Shown piece by piece: positions 26,560-35,859 of a stretch of 64,000 nt of DNA. The stretch spans positions 1-64,000 of the forward strand of contig NZ_BCVA01000033.1 in the NCBI RefSeq assembly GCF_001591505.1. The letters are read 5' to 3'. The notes under the pieces were generated by a model. The model worked only from the letters and a program-made list of their open reading frames with translations, made no database searches and was not told the origin of the DNA. Numbering within the stretch: position 1 is the stretch's first letter; each line of letters starts with the position of its first letter. The stretch is from Neobacillus niacini NBRC 15566 (GTDB lineage Bacteria > Bacillota > Bacilli > Bacillales > Cytobacillaceae). Both the position numbers and the translations under genes were made by a program.

Positions 26560-27438
26560 ATGGGTATAAAATGGTTATTTAGTTTATTACTTACGATTCA
26601 AGTGATTCCTCAAGCCGGTATTCAACTAACAAAAGAAGGAAAACCCATTTCGACTATTAATCGGGATGAATATGCTGTTGGTGATCCAAATTTCTTTATT
26701 TTGGATACAGAAAAATATGATCTTCTAGTAAATGAATTGGAAAAAAAGTTTTCTACTCCTCCCAAAAATGCAAAATTGGACCAACATGGAAATATTATTC
26801 CTGAGGAGCTTGGCCTTCGTGTCAATCGACAAGCTTTTACAGAAAGCTTTTATTCCTTTTTTTTCAAACAGAGCACTTCAAGCTTAGAGATCCCAATGTA
26901 TTCTGTTTTTCCAAAAGTAGATAGTGAATTACTATCAGATATTAGAAGTATTCGCATTGGCCGTTATATTACTTCTTTTAATACGAGTAATACAAAGCGT
27001 TCCACCAATATTAGGCTAGCTGTCGAAGCGATTAATAATTATGTCGTTTTTCCTGGCGAGACATTTTCATTTAATAAAGTAGTCGGTAAAAGAACCTCAA
27101 AAAAGGGCTATGAAAAGGCTAAAGTGATTGTGAGAGGTGAATATGCGGAAGACATTGGCGGGGGAATCTGCCAGGTTTCCTCAACATTATTCAATGCCGT
27201 TGATAGTGCAGGTTTGAAAATTGTCCAGCGCTTTTCACATAGCAGACATGTTCCATATATTCCGCCTGGACGTGATGCAACTGTTAGTTGGTATGGTCCG
27301 GATTTCGTATTTAAAAACATGTATAACCAACCAATATTAATTCAGGCTAGAACAATGGGGCGTCTTTTAGTGATTACGCTATATTCCTCCGAAGTCATTG
27401 AATACAGTCCCAAGGAGGTTCCATTTCCCCCATTATGA
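26560..27438 (+). CDS. VanW family protein
   Basis: A 292-residue exported protein. The first 20 residues form a short hydrophobic signal (IKWLFSLLLTIQVIPQAG). The VanW domain occupies the C-terminal half, with NIRLAVEAINNYVVFPGETFS (split here as NIRLAVEAINN and FPGETFSFNKVVG), ADIGGGICQVSSTLF equivalent (EDIGGGICQVSSTLFNA) and PYIPPGRDATVSW. VanW proteins are envelope-associated with unknown biochemistry; YoaR is a Bacillus relative. ATG 26560 is about ten bases after GAGGAGG. It is followed by a terminator. Confidence 0.85.
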   Translation: MGIKWLFSLLLTIQVIPQAGIQLTKEGKPISTINRDEYAVGDPNFFILDTEKYDLLVNELEKKFSTPPKNAKLDQHGNIIPEELGLRVNRQAFTESFYSFFFKQSTSSLEIPMYSVFPKVDSELLSDIRSIRIGRYITSFNTSNTKRSTNIRLAVEAINNYVVFPGETFSFNKVVGKRTSKKGYEKAKVIVRGEYAEDIGGGICQVSSTLFNAVDSAGLKIVQRFSHSRHVPYIPPGRDATVSWYGPDFVFKNMYNQPILIQARTMGRLLVITLYSSEVIEYSPKEVPFPPL

Positions 27439-27439
27439 A

Positions 27440-27466
27440 AAAGCCCGCAATAATGCGGACCCTTTT
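27440..27466. terminator. terminator between vanW-like gene and 27466 gene
   Basis: A stem around CCGCA (27445-27449) and TGCGG (27454-27458), flanked by A and T runs on both sides, between two convergent genes. Confidence 0.6.
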
Positions 27467-27735
27467 TAACGCTCTTTATGATCATTTCTCAACGCACTTG
27501 CTAATAGTTCTTCGGAGAATTCAGCAAGTGCGGTGTTATTAATATTTATGTTGTTTTTCGGTGTAAAGCTTTGGACTACATCCTGAAAAGGCACCGAAAC
27601 ATTCTTTCGTTTTCCTCTTGTTAGTCCAATAACGGCAGCGCTTATTCCAACTCCTAGAAGAGATACCCACATGGTTCCTCTACTCTTTCGTTTTTTTCCA
27701 AACATATTGAAAAATGGTTTTACTACATCTCTCAT
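27466..27735 (-). CDS. hypothetical protein with one membrane segment, 89 aa
   Basis: An 89-residue protein: a basic N-terminus (MRDVVKPFFNMFGKKRKSR), one hydrophobic segment (about 24-40, MWVSLLGVGISAAVIGL), then a basic stop-transfer and a polar tail. I do not recognise it with confidence. ATG 27735 is eight bases after AAGGAG; the eight upstream codons in the open frame are unlikely to be translated. Confidence 0.65.
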   Translation of the reverse strand: MRDVVKPFFNMFGKKRKSRGTMWVSLLGVGISAAVIGLTRGKRKNVSVPFQDVVQSFTPKNNININNTALAEFSEELLASALRNDHKER

Positions 27736-27880
27736 CCAAAGCACTCCTTCTTTTAACATGAAATGGAAAGTAAAACTCCTCTTCCATTAGCTTAATGTTT
27801 GTATTTAAGGCAAGAATATGTTTGGGAACCTTCGGTGGAAATGTTAGTTGTTTACAGATGTTAGAGGTTCACATAAAGCG

Positions 27881-28372
27881 TTATAGCTTTTTTATCCTTA
27901 TAGGGCTAACCATTAGAATTGAAAGTAAAATCGTAATGAGTGAATTGCTATATTGGAATACTCCCAAACAAGCCATTAATAGTCCCGCTGCCGTTATTGG
28001 CAGACCCATAAAATAACCTCTTGTTGGTTTTACATTAAATTTCGCCAACCGTAAGGCACCCATAGTGGGAAAGAGCATAAATGCAATAGTTGTTAGAAAT
28101 GATGGTGCTTCTAAACAATAAAAAAGGAGTGCAGGTGCAACACCAAGGCTGACAATGTCTGCTAACGAATCAAGTTCAACTCCAAATTCACTGTTAACCT
28201 TCAATCTTCTCGCTAATCTTCCATCAAAAAGGTCGAAAATTGCTGATAAAAAAATAAACATGGCTGCCGTCCGTAAGTAACCATTCATATTAAAAGTAAT
28301 GGAAAATACTCCTGATAATAAATTTCCAATAGTAAATAAATTTGGCACTGCTCTCGCCAGATGGTTTATCAA
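27881..28372 (-). CDS. pssA: CDP-diacylglycerol-serine O-phosphatidyltransferase
   Basis: A 163-residue integral membrane enzyme making phosphatidylserine. The CDP-alcohol phosphotransferase motif DG-x2-AR-x8-G-x3-D-x3-D is complete in FDGRLARRLKVNSEFGVELD followed by SLAD. The protein is a little shorter than B. subtilis PssA (177 aa) at the C-terminus. The start is taken as the TTG near 28372 after a GGGGG-type ribosome binding site; the open frame continues about 37 codons further up but overlaps the promoter region of csgA and looks unlike the family. Confidence 0.85.
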   Translation of the reverse strand: MINHLARAVPNLFTIGNLLSGVFSITFNMNGYLRTAAMFIFLSAIFDLFDGRLARRLKVNSEFGVELDSLADIVSLGVAPALLFYCLEAPSFLTTIAFMLFPTMGALRLAKFNVKPTRGYFMGLPITAAGLLMACLGVFQYSNSLITILLSILMVSPIRIKKL

Positions 28373-28521
28373 GCAGATCCCCCCTTTCGTGGTTATGCTT
28401 TCATCCACGAATTGCTTTTTTATATTCTGCACCAAATATATAAATGTGAATCTTAATAATGATGCAGGTATGATAAAATCCATTTCGTCAAAAGATATTT
28501 AATGAAAGGCGGTTGACAAAA

Positions 28522-28773
28522 ATGGACAAAACATTGGGCTATTTACGTGAAATCTTATCAAATTACACTGATGACCACTCCGAGGGTAGACAAATATACC
28601 GTAAATTGTCTGGGGGGCATTTTTCAAATGAGGGTGATTTTGTTAGGCATTTAACTCAAAAGGAGATAAACTTTTTAAATAATATGCTTCCTAAGGAAAT
28701 TAACCATGCCAAAGAGGAACTAGATGAGAAACGTGCTCATGAATTAAATGAAGTATATGAACTCCTTTTCTAA
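28522..28773 (+). CDS. csgA: sigma-G-dependent spore protein CsgA
   Basis: An 83-residue acidic helical protein beginning MDKTLGYLREILSNY and ending HELNEVYELLF, which matches my memory of Bacillus CsgA (sigma-G-dependent sporulation-specific SASP-like protein, about 82 aa). It would be made in the forespore. ATG 28522 is chosen because AAAGGCGG lies nine bases upstream; a TTG three codons earlier is too close to it. It is divergent from pssA. Confidence 0.75.
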   Translation: MDKTLGYLREILSNYTDDHSEGRQIYRKLSGGHFSNEGDFVRHLTQKEINFLNNMLPKEINHAKEELDEKRAHELNEVYELLF

Positions 28774-29049
28774 TTTTAATACCAATACCAACAGGAGAGA
28801 TGTTAGCTTTTAACCTGATATCTCTTCTTCGGGAAATAAATCGAGTTCTTTTTTAATTATTTCCTAGGTAAGCGCATACATTGACAAAAGATGATGTTTT
28901 ACTGTGTATTTTTCCCCAATAAACGACAGAAAACGGGCAATTTCATAAGACGCCCGCCTGTTCCGAATCACTCCTCTTAACTCTATATAAAAATGATATC
29001 ACTTTAATAACAAAAAAAGACATAAAAAAACCGCCAAACGGCAGCCTCT

Positions 29050-29967
29050 TTAATGAATATTTCTTTTCTTAAACCTGCCTCCGCGAACTTCCGCGATATC
29101 GGCAACCGCAAGAAAGGCATTTTCATCATTTTCAGTAACGATTTCCTTTAACTTCGCTTCTTCAAGACGGTTAATGACACAGAAAATGACCTTCTTGTGA
29201 TCGCCTGAGTAGGCACCCTCTCCATTAATATACGTAACACCACGGCCAAGACGATTCATAATCGCCTCGCCAATTTCCTTTGAATTATCACTTATGATCC
29301 AAACTGATTTGGATTCATCAAGACCAGTGACAGTAATATCAATGGTTTTGTAAGCTACAAAATAGGCAATCAGCGAATACATTGCCCGATCCCATGAGAA
29401 AACAAAACCTGCGCTTCCTAGAATAAATAAATTAAAAAACATGATAATTTCACCAACAGAGAAAGGAAGCTTTTTATTAAAGAGAATAGCAAGAATTTCA
29501 GTACCATCCAGGGATCCTCCATAGCGGATGACCATCCCTACGCCAATTCCGAGAACGATTCCACCGAAAACGGTTGCAAGTAAGATATCCTGAGTAAATG
29601 CTGGTACTGGATGAAGCAATGTGGTGCCAAGTGATAGAATGATAATTCCATAAAGAGTGGATAAAGCGAAGGTTTTTCCAATTTGTTTATAACCGATATA
29701 AAAAAATGGGATATTGAGAAAAAAGATAAAGAAACCTAATTTCCAACCAGTCAAATAGGAAAGCATAATCGAAATTCCTACAATGCCTCCATCAATTACA
29801 TGATTGGGTACAAGAAAAATTTCCAACCCTACCGCCATTAATGCTGCGCCAACTGTAATAAGCATAATTCTTTGAATAATCTTTGAAGTTGGCAACCCCC
29901 GGTGTTGAATTTTCTCCATAAGTATTTTATGTTGCTCATTTTGATCAATATTTGGAATTCCTGACAT
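29050..29967 (-). CDS. YitT family membrane protein with DUF2179 domain
   Basis: A 305-residue protein with an N-terminal polar stretch of about 40 residues, five or six membrane helices carrying GLEIFLVPNHVIDGGIVGIS and VIRYGGSLDGTEILA, and a C-terminal cytoplasmic DUF2179 domain starting near ITVTGLDESKSVWI with GEGAYSGDHKKVIFCV. The transported species is unknown. ATG 29967 follows AAAGGGG; the 73 further codons in the frame are not expected to be used. A hairpin with T-run at about 29023-29045 should terminate it. Confidence 0.87.
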   Translation of the reverse strand: MSGIPNIDQNEQHKILMEKIQHRGLPTSKIIQRIMLITVGAALMAVGLEIFLVPNHVIDGGIVGISIMLSYLTGWKLGFFIFFLNIPFFYIGYKQIGKTFALSTLYGIIILSLGTTLLHPVPAFTQDILLATVFGGIVLGIGVGMVIRYGGSLDGTEILAILFNKKLPFSVGEIIMFFNLFILGSAGFVFSWDRAMYSLIAYFVAYKTIDITVTGLDESKSVWIISDNSKEIGEAIMNRLGRGVTYINGEGAYSGDHKKVIFCVINRLEEAKLKEIVTENDENAFLAVADIAEVRGGRFKKRNIH

Positions 29968-31084
29968 TATCTTGCCCCTTTCGAATAAAATTTCTAATTC
30001 CATTATAACAGGATATTGATAGTTTTTTGAATTTTTATGCACTTTATTTCCCATTTTTCCAACTAGGTTTTCAACTAACATACTGCCAAATAAATTACTT
30101 AAACAACGCCGATTAAGAACAGGAAAGAAGCCGCCTCTTATAGAGACAGCTTCTTGGGAATTTAACCTCTTAGGGGACCCAACCATGACATCAGCTATAA
30201 TGTCTTCACACTTCTATCGAATCGTTTTACAACTCTAATAGAAGGTTTAAGATTCAGCCGATGTGTGTTGTTCCGTTGAAGGAATTAATTCACATGAAAT
30301 GAATGGAATTCAAATTCCTTTAAAGAAACAAACCTTACCGGTATTACCGATGACTCATATCCTCTTATTTATTTGGATCAGCTTCTTGGCAATGCAGTTT
30401 TTGATTTGGTTGAAGGGTTAGATAAACATACCGATAAAGAGGCTTCATTTATCAACTATATTTATCTGTTAACTTAATCCTTACTTTTAGTTGAGCTCCT
30501 TTTTCAATGTTTAGTACCAAATAGATTTATTGCGCTCTAATTGTTTCGGTCATTGGAAATTTTGATTCTTCTTTTTTTCATTACTTTAGGTTTCTTCTCA
30601 ATAAGGAAGCTTCCATTATAATTTTAAGAAAAATCATTTTGGTTTGAGAGATTTACCTGCGTACCCTTTTGCATAGGCAGATAAATTTAACTTTACTCCC
30701 ATATCCAATAACTTTTGTACCTTCATTTGAATCAGGTGATTTCCTCATTCACTAAAAGAGGATTTAGTTAGGTATCCACCTTTCCATTTCAAGTTACATC
30801 GCTCCACTTACCAAACATTGCAAAGGGAAAACCTTTACTACTCGTTCACAAACGGAACGAACACGGATGGTTGAGTCTCCTAAGAAGTTAATTCTTATTT
30901 ATTTATCCTTTACACCTATAGTATAACACCAAAAATATCTGTTTACACAAAGGGTTGTGACAAATTGGTGAATTTTTCAAAATTACTAGATTATTATAAA
31001 TATTAATAGTTTAGTATACATTAAATATTATTATTGAAATTTTGCAATGATTTGATTACGCTAGTAACAGCAAAGGAGGATAAT
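29968..31084. other. 1.1-kb intergenic region, no intact gene
   Basis: No ORF here has a ribosome binding site and family features. The region contains a minus-strand hairpin at about 30127-30152 (11-bp stem with G-U pairs), a 60-codon coding remnant at 30298-30477, an ACCTGC box and an inverted ATCTGC box at 30655-30682, and otherwise AT-rich sequence. It looks like an eroded locus. Confidence 0.6.
30298..30477 (+). pseudogene. decayed coding remnant, 59 aa
   Basis: An open stretch without a start codon. It begins after TGA at 30295 and ends at TAA 30475, with protein-like composition, for example DDSYPLIYLDQLLGNAVFDL then VEGLDKHTDKEASF. No ribosome binding site or ATG lies in frame near its beginning. 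I do not recognise the parent family. It is probably the 3' end of a lost gene. Confidence 0.35.
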
Positions 31085-31870
31085 ATGATGATAAGAAAGT
31101 TAACTAAAAATGACCACGCTATGGTCCTTTCATTTTTAAGCGAGGAACCCTCCATTAATTTATTTATTATTGGGGATTTAGAGGTTTTTGGGTATGATTC
31201 TGACTTTCAAGAAATCTGGGCAGAATTCGATCAACAAGGTGAAATCAAAGCTGTCCTTCTCAAATTCTATCAATCGTTTATTCCTTATGCAAAAGGCGAA
31301 TTTAATGTTAATGAGTTTGTATCTATTATTACCTCCTATTCACAGCCATTCTTCATGTCCGGAAAATCAGATATTGTGGAGAAGTTCGAAGCATTCCAGG
31401 AGCTAAAGCTAGGAAAAAAGCAAGAAACTTTTTTTGCAGAGTGCAAAAGCACCGAAAAACTTGAAGAAACGAATATGGAGATAAAAAAGGCTACTCTTGA
31501 TGATATTGAAAAAATATTATTGATCCGTAAATCAATTGAAGAATTTCAAATCAGAGACGACGCAGCTGAAATGTTACGTTCGTCAATGGAAACCAACACT
31601 GCAAGGAGCTATTACACAGAAGAAGACGGACAGATGACAGCATGTGTATCTACAACGGCGGAAAACTCCATTTCCGCTATGATTGTTGGTGTTTGTACAC
31701 GGAAGGAATATCGCCGCAAAGGATTAGCAACAGCGATTATGCAAAAGCTTTTTAAAGATGTATTAAATGAAGGCAAAGTACTCTGCTTATTTTATGATAA
31801 TCCTGAAGCTGGACGTATCTATAAACGACTTGGTTTTAAGGATATTGGAATGTGGACGATGTACAGATGA
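31085..31870 (+). CDS. GNAT family N-acetyltransferase
   Basis: A 261-residue protein with a C-terminal GNAT/FR47-like domain: IVGVCTRKEYRRKGLATAIM carries the acetyl-CoA binding R/Q-x-x-G-x-G/A loop, followed by LCLFYDNPEAGRIYKRLGFK. The N-terminal 130 residues (RKLTKNDHAMVLSFLSEEPS onward) resemble a degenerate GNAT repeat. Substrate unknown. ATG 31085 follows AAAGGAGG; the adjacent ATG at 31088 is equally possible. A terminator follows at 31878-31914. Confidence 0.85.
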   Translation: MMIRKLTKNDHAMVLSFLSEEPSINLFIIGDLEVFGYDSDFQEIWAEFDQQGEIKAVLLKFYQSFIPYAKGEFNVNEFVSIITSYSQPFFMSGKSDIVEKFEAFQELKLGKKQETFFAECKSTEKLEETNMEIKKATLDDIEKILLIRKSIEEFQIRDDAAEMLRSSMETNTARSYYTEEDGQMTACVSTTAENSISAMIVGVCTRKEYRRKGLATAIMQKLFKDVLNEGKVLCLFYDNPEAGRIYKRLGFKDIGMWTMYR

Positions 31871-31877
31871 AATATGC

Positions 31878-31914
31878 AAAAAAAACTCCTTAAATTAATT
31901 TGGGAGTTTTTTTG
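31878..31914 (+). terminator. intrinsic terminator
   Basis: AAAAACTCC and GGAGTTTTT pair across an AT-rich loop and run into seven T, directly after the acetyltransferase gene. Confidence 0.75.
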
Positions 31915-31976
31915 TTATTTAGGTGAGCCAATAGGGAACATTAGCAGTATCACTTTGAATGAAAGGATGTCTGCAT

Positions 31977-33227
31977 ATGTTTGAGTCCCTAAAAAAATAC
32001 AGTAAACCCTTTACGACAGTGGAGGATCTTGCTCCTTTGCTAGCAGCAATTGGTGATGCCAAGTATGTCCTCCTAGGTGAATCTTCACATGGAACTTCGG
32101 AATTTTATACAATTCGTGCTGAACTCACCAAAAGGTTAATCAAGGAAAAAGGCTTTTCTGTCATTGCGGTTGAAGGAGACTGGCCATCCTGCCAAAGCAT
32201 TAATCGTTACATAAAAAACATAGGATTCCACACTGATGTTAGAAGTTCTCTTGAAAGCTTTAATCGCTGGCCAACATGGATGTGGGCGAATGAAGAAGTG
32301 ATTGAATTAGTAGAATGGTTAAGAAATTATAATCAACAAACCAAACGAAAGAATAAAGTAGGATTTTACGGTCTAGATGTCTATAGTCTTTGGGAGAGTA
32401 TGGACGAAATCATAAAGTATTTAGAGAAAACTGGTAACTCAGGGCTAAAACAAGCAAGAAATGCCTTCTCCTGCTTTGAGCCTTATAATCGAAATAATGA
32501 ATCGTATGCAGTTTCTGCAGGATATTTATCAGAAAACTGTATAAAAGAAGCAGTCGCACTTCTTCATTCCATTCAGAAAAACAAATGGAAATATGACGAT
32601 GAGGAAGAAAACAGCTTAAATATGGAGGTCAATGCCCTTGTTACAGTGAATGCTGAAGAGTATTACCGCACTATGGTCTTAAGCGATTCAAAGTCTTGGA
32701 ACGTAAGAGACATCCACATGGTTGAAGCTTTGAATGCTGTCATGAAGTATTATGGTGAAGGTGAAAAGGTCATCATCTGGGAACACAATACCCATGTTGG
32801 CGACGCGCGTGCAACCGATATGATGGATGCTGGAATGGTGAATGTCGGTCAGTTGATAAGAGAACAGAATTATCCTGATGATGTATACATCGTTGGCTTC
32901 GGAACAAACAGTGGTACGGTGATTGCATCAACGGAATGGGGAGTAGATTTTCGTGTTACGAATGTTCCAGAGGCCCAAGCTGGGAGTTGGGAAAACCTTA
33001 TGCATAAAGCGGGTGCATGTAACCAATACCTCTTGTTTAACAATGAAAATCGCGGAGAATTCAAACAAACGATTGGGCACCGTGCTATTGGGGTTGTATA
33101 TAGGCCAGAATATGAACAATATGGAAATTATGTACCATCTGTCATGAGCAGCCGGTACGATGGGTTTATCTTTGTAGACAAAACACATGCATTACACCCA
33201 ATTGTAATGGAAAGTCTTATTTATTAG
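31977..33227 (+). CDS. erythromycin esterase family protein
   Basis: A 416-residue soluble protein of the Ere-like superfamily. It contains the expected motifs: LLGESSHGTSEFY (catalytic His and Glu region), VIAVEGDWPSCQSIN, FYGLDVYSLWESM, and VIIWEHNTHVGDARATDM with the second His. True macrolide esterases share this fold, but most chromosomal members have no proven resistance role. ATG 31977 lies after AAAGGATG; six upstream codons in the frame are not supported. Confidence 0.85.
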   Translation: MFESLKKYSKPFTTVEDLAPLLAAIGDAKYVLLGESSHGTSEFYTIRAELTKRLIKEKGFSVIAVEGDWPSCQSINRYIKNIGFHTDVRSSLESFNRWPTWMWANEEVIELVEWLRNYNQQTKRKNKVGFYGLDVYSLWESMDEIIKYLEKTGNSGLKQARNAFSCFEPYNRNNESYAVSAGYLSENCIKEAVALLHSIQKNKWKYDDEEENSLNMEVNALVTVNAEEYYRTMVLSDSKSWNVRDIHMVEALNAVMKYYGEGEKVIIWEHNTHVGDARATDMMDAGMVNVGQLIREQNYPDDVYIVGFGTNSGTVIASTEWGVDFRVTNVPEAQAGSWENLMHKAGACNQYLLFNNENRGEFKQTIGHRAIGVVYRPEYEQYGNYVPSVMSSRYDGFIFVDKTHALHPIVMESLIY

Positions 33228-33314
33228 AACTTTTTTCTCATCACATAAATTTCAACTATTTCCGCAAACTAAAATTTGTAATATATTTTTGAAATAGAAA
33301 GAAGGATTAATTTC

Positions 33315-33518
33315 ATGACAGTTGGAACACAAGTAAAACAAGCAGTGGCAGCATTAAAGGGTGCTCAAGCTAGTTTTGAAACTTTTGCTTTAGCAACTGA
33401 TAATCAAAATGCTAAAAAGCTCTATCAGGACGCAGCTCAACAAACTCAATCTGTCCTAGATAGTCTTGAACCCCGACTACAAGAAATTTTGGCTGAAGAG
33501 CCACAATATAACCAATAA
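33315..33518 (+). CDS. DUF1657 protein
   Basis: A 67-residue helical protein: TVGTQVKQAVAALKGAQASF with a second helix LDSLEPRLQEILAEEPQYNQ. It is a DUF1657 member. GAAGGATTAATTTC precedes the ATG. It is the first of three genes (33315, 33583, 33806) in which this domain recurs. In mobile spoVA operons DUF1657 genes accompany spore-germination-channel and DUF421 genes. Confidence 0.85.
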   Translation: MTVGTQVKQAVAALKGAQASFETFALATDNQNAKKLYQDAAQQTQSVLDSLEPRLQEILAEEPQYNQ

Positions 33519-33582
33519 GTAGGAAAAGGGTTGGCTTCCCTGCCAACTCTTTTAGTTATTCAATTTGAAAGGATGTATAATT

Positions 33583-33786
33583 ATGACCATTGCTACAAGT
33601 GTAAAGCAATGTCTGGCTAATTTGAAGGGAATTGAAGCACAATTATCTTCGCTTGCCTTAAACTCCAATGATAAAGGTGCTCAAGAAGTTTTCCATGATA
33701 CTATGTTAACAATAGCTTCCGTTAAAAAAGATTTACAGACCCGCGTTTTAGAACTTGAACGACTTGAACCACAATATAAAGGTTGA
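33583..33786 (+). CDS. DUF1657 protein, second copy
   Basis: A 67-residue paralogue of the preceding protein with the same pattern: TIATSVKQCLANLKGIEAQL and a terminal LERLEPQYKG. AAAGGATG lies before ATG 33583. The 64-base gap to the first copy and the 19-base gap to the DUF421 gene point to one transcription unit. Confidence 0.85.
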   Translation: MTIATSVKQCLANLKGIEAQLSSLALNSNDKGAQEVFHDTMLTIASVKKDLQTRVLELERLEPQYKG

Positions 33787-33805
33787 AAGTTATGAGGTGA
33801 ATATT

Positions 33806-34666
33806 ATGCCCAGCTGGATTGATATTATCATTCGTTCCTTTGTCTTCTTAGCTCTTTTATTTTTCATGACAAAAATATTAGGAAAGAAGCAAATATCTGA
33901 ACTTTCTTTTTTTGAGTATGTTTCCGGGATTACAATTGGAAGTATTGCAGGTGAGGCGATTACTGGTCTTGAAAAAAATATGCTCCAAGGCATGGCTGCT
34001 ATTATTATCTTTAGCCTTGCTACACTCTTGGTTGATATTTTAGCATTAAAGAGTAAATCTTTTCGGGACTTTATTGAAGGACGAGGGACTGTATTAATCA
34101 AGGATGGCAAGGTGCTGGAGGAAAATTTAAAGAAAGAAAAATACACCATTGATGAATTATCTGCCTTGCTCCGCCAGAAGAACATCTACCGAGTAGCTGA
34201 TGTTGAATTTGCCGTTTTGGAACCAAGAGGGACCATTAGTGCTTTATTGAAAAAAGAAAATCGTCCATTAACCCCGAAGGATTTACAAATGAAAGTCCCT
34301 AGTGAAAAGGAACCTCAAACAGTCATTATGGACGGAAGTATTCTAAATGAAGCATTAAGATCTTCCGGGAAAAGCAGAGGCTGGCTAGCGACGGAATTAG
34401 AAAAGCTTGACCTAACCCTCGACAATGTATTTATCGCGCAAGTTGATTCTTATGGCGAATTAACTGTCGACATTTATGATGACAAATTACAAGTCCCGTC
34501 CCCCAGTGAGAGACCTTTATTATTGGCAACACTGAAAAAAACTCAGGCGGATTTGGAAATATTCTCTCTAGAGACACATGACGAGAAATCAAAAACCATG
34601 TATGAGAAAAACGCAAAACTTTTACAAGAGACAATTGATAAATTAACTCCATACCTATCCAGTTAA
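33806..34666 (+). CDS. DUF421 (YetF-like) membrane protein with C-terminal DUF1657-like domain
   Basis: A 286-residue protein. Three N-terminal helices include VFLALLFFMTKILGKKQISE, followed by the YetF/DUF421 cytoplasmic domain with FIEGRGTVLIKDGKVLEENL and YRVADVEFAVLEPRGTISAL. The last 50 residues (LLLATLKKTQADLEIFSLET to LTPYLSS) align by eye with the two small DUF1657 proteins just upstream, so it is a DUF421-DUF1657 fusion. GAGGTG precedes ATG 33806. A role in spores or their heat resistance is suggested only by this gene combination in spoVA2mob-type elements. Confidence 0.85.
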   Translation: MPSWIDIIIRSFVFLALLFFMTKILGKKQISELSFFEYVSGITIGSIAGEAITGLEKNMLQGMAAIIIFSLATLLVDILALKSKSFRDFIEGRGTVLIKDGKVLEENLKKEKYTIDELSALLRQKNIYRVADVEFAVLEPRGTISALLKKENRPLTPKDLQMKVPSEKEPQTVIMDGSILNEALRSSGKSRGWLATELEKLDLTLDNVFIAQVDSYGELTVDIYDDKLQVPSPSERPLLLATLKKTQADLEIFSLETHDEKSKTMYEKNAKLLQETIDKLTPYLSS

Positions 34667-34706
34667 AAATCATATAGCCTAATCGAAATGATTAGGTTCT
34701 TAACTA

Positions 34707-35675
34707 TTATACACTGACTTTTTTCCCATCAGGAATATCGCCTTTATGCGACAAATAGCTATGAAGTACCATTCCTGTCATGACCAGCATTATTCCAGCC
34801 CATGATAACGTGGATGGTAATGGGGCTTCCAACAGGATTAATTCACCGATTAAAGCAAATAAAACCGAAATTGACTGTGTCGCTTCTACATTCCCAAGTT
34901 TTTGCATATTTCCTCTAACTAGATTTGTTGCTTGGAAGAATAAAATGGTTGCAATCACACCAGAAGTAATGGCAATGATACCAGATTGGACAGATTGGCT
35001 AATGCTTGGCGGTCCCACCGTAAACATGCCATAAATAGCTAAAACAATCCAAACTGGCATACTCGCTATGGTCATTCCCAATACGCGTTGAAAAACATCC
35101 AGCCTCCCTCCACATACATCCATCATCTTCCTATTTCCAAGAGGATAAGCAAATGACGCGACCACGACAGGGATAACGCCTGAGAATACTTCCATTAAAC
35201 TTAGAGAATCTGCCTGCTCCACCTGCATTAATATTATCCCCAGCAAAATAATCGAAGACATTGCCATGCCTTTCATCGGAATTCTTCCCTTTATCTTGAC
35301 TGGGCCGTCTTGAGTCAGTACAGTCTCTAAAAAAAACGGTGCTAAAAGAGAGCCAGAGATAATCGTAATCTGCCAGGTGGAAGCAATTAGCCAGCCGGGT
35401 GCATAAGCCGCTGAAAAACAAATCGGACCGTAAAATAGACCAAATCCAACAAAACTCCATAACAGCCACGCCCGTGGATTTTTTCTCATCTCCACAAATA
35501 GCGGCTTAAGGTTTTTCCTCCAGTAAACCAATAGAAGCAGAAAAGGAACCATAAAGAAATAACGGAGCGAAGCACTCCAAATCCAGTTCCCCCCTTCTAG
35601 TTCCATGGATCGATTTATAATAAATGTAAACGCAAAAAAGAAGGCAGCCATAGTGCCAAGGATCATCGGACGCAT
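34707..35675 (-). CDS. multidrug resistance efflux transporter, EmrE/DMT family
   Basis: A 322-residue protein with about ten membrane helices in two repeats, of the drug/metabolite transporter superfamily (the EmrE-type PF13536 branch). Telling segments are FAFTFIINRSMELEGGNWIW near the N-terminus and SGVIATILFFQATNLVRGN in the second half. Substrate unknown. GGAGGG lies about ten bases before the ATG. A hairpin (CCTAATC/GATTAGG) between 34666 and 34707 separates it from the convergent DUF421 gene. Confidence 0.82.
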   Translation of the reverse strand: MRPMILGTMAAFFFAFTFIINRSMELEGGNWIWSASLRYFFMVPFLLLLVYWRKNLKPLFVEMRKNPRAWLLWSFVGFGLFYGPICFSAAYAPGWLIASTWQITIISGSLLAPFFLETVLTQDGPVKIKGRIPMKGMAMSSIILLGIILMQVEQADSLSLMEVFSGVIPVVVASFAYPLGNRKMMDVCGGRLDVFQRVLGMTIASMPVWIVLAIYGMFTVGPPSISQSVQSGIIAITSGVIATILFFQATNLVRGNMQKLGNVEATQSISVLFALIGELILLEAPLPSTLSWAGIMLVMTGMVLHSYLSHKGDIPDGKKVSV

Positions 35676-35859
35676 TTATGTTTTTCCCTCCAATCAATTT
35701 TGATCCTTCTAGGAATAATTATTGATAATTTAGACAAAGAGCATAAGTGAAAATTCTCCAGCATAAATTGTTTTGTCGTTCAAAAATCTTGAAACTTCTT
35801 AAGAACATATTCGTATAGTTGAATGGCAATTAAAATATGGGGTTAGTGAGGTTGATACA

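Noticed and set aside
28373-28483. N-terminal extension of pssA
   Set aside because: The extra 37 codons do not resemble the family, overlap the divergent csgA promoter, and the GGGGG-type ribosome binding site points to the TTG start.
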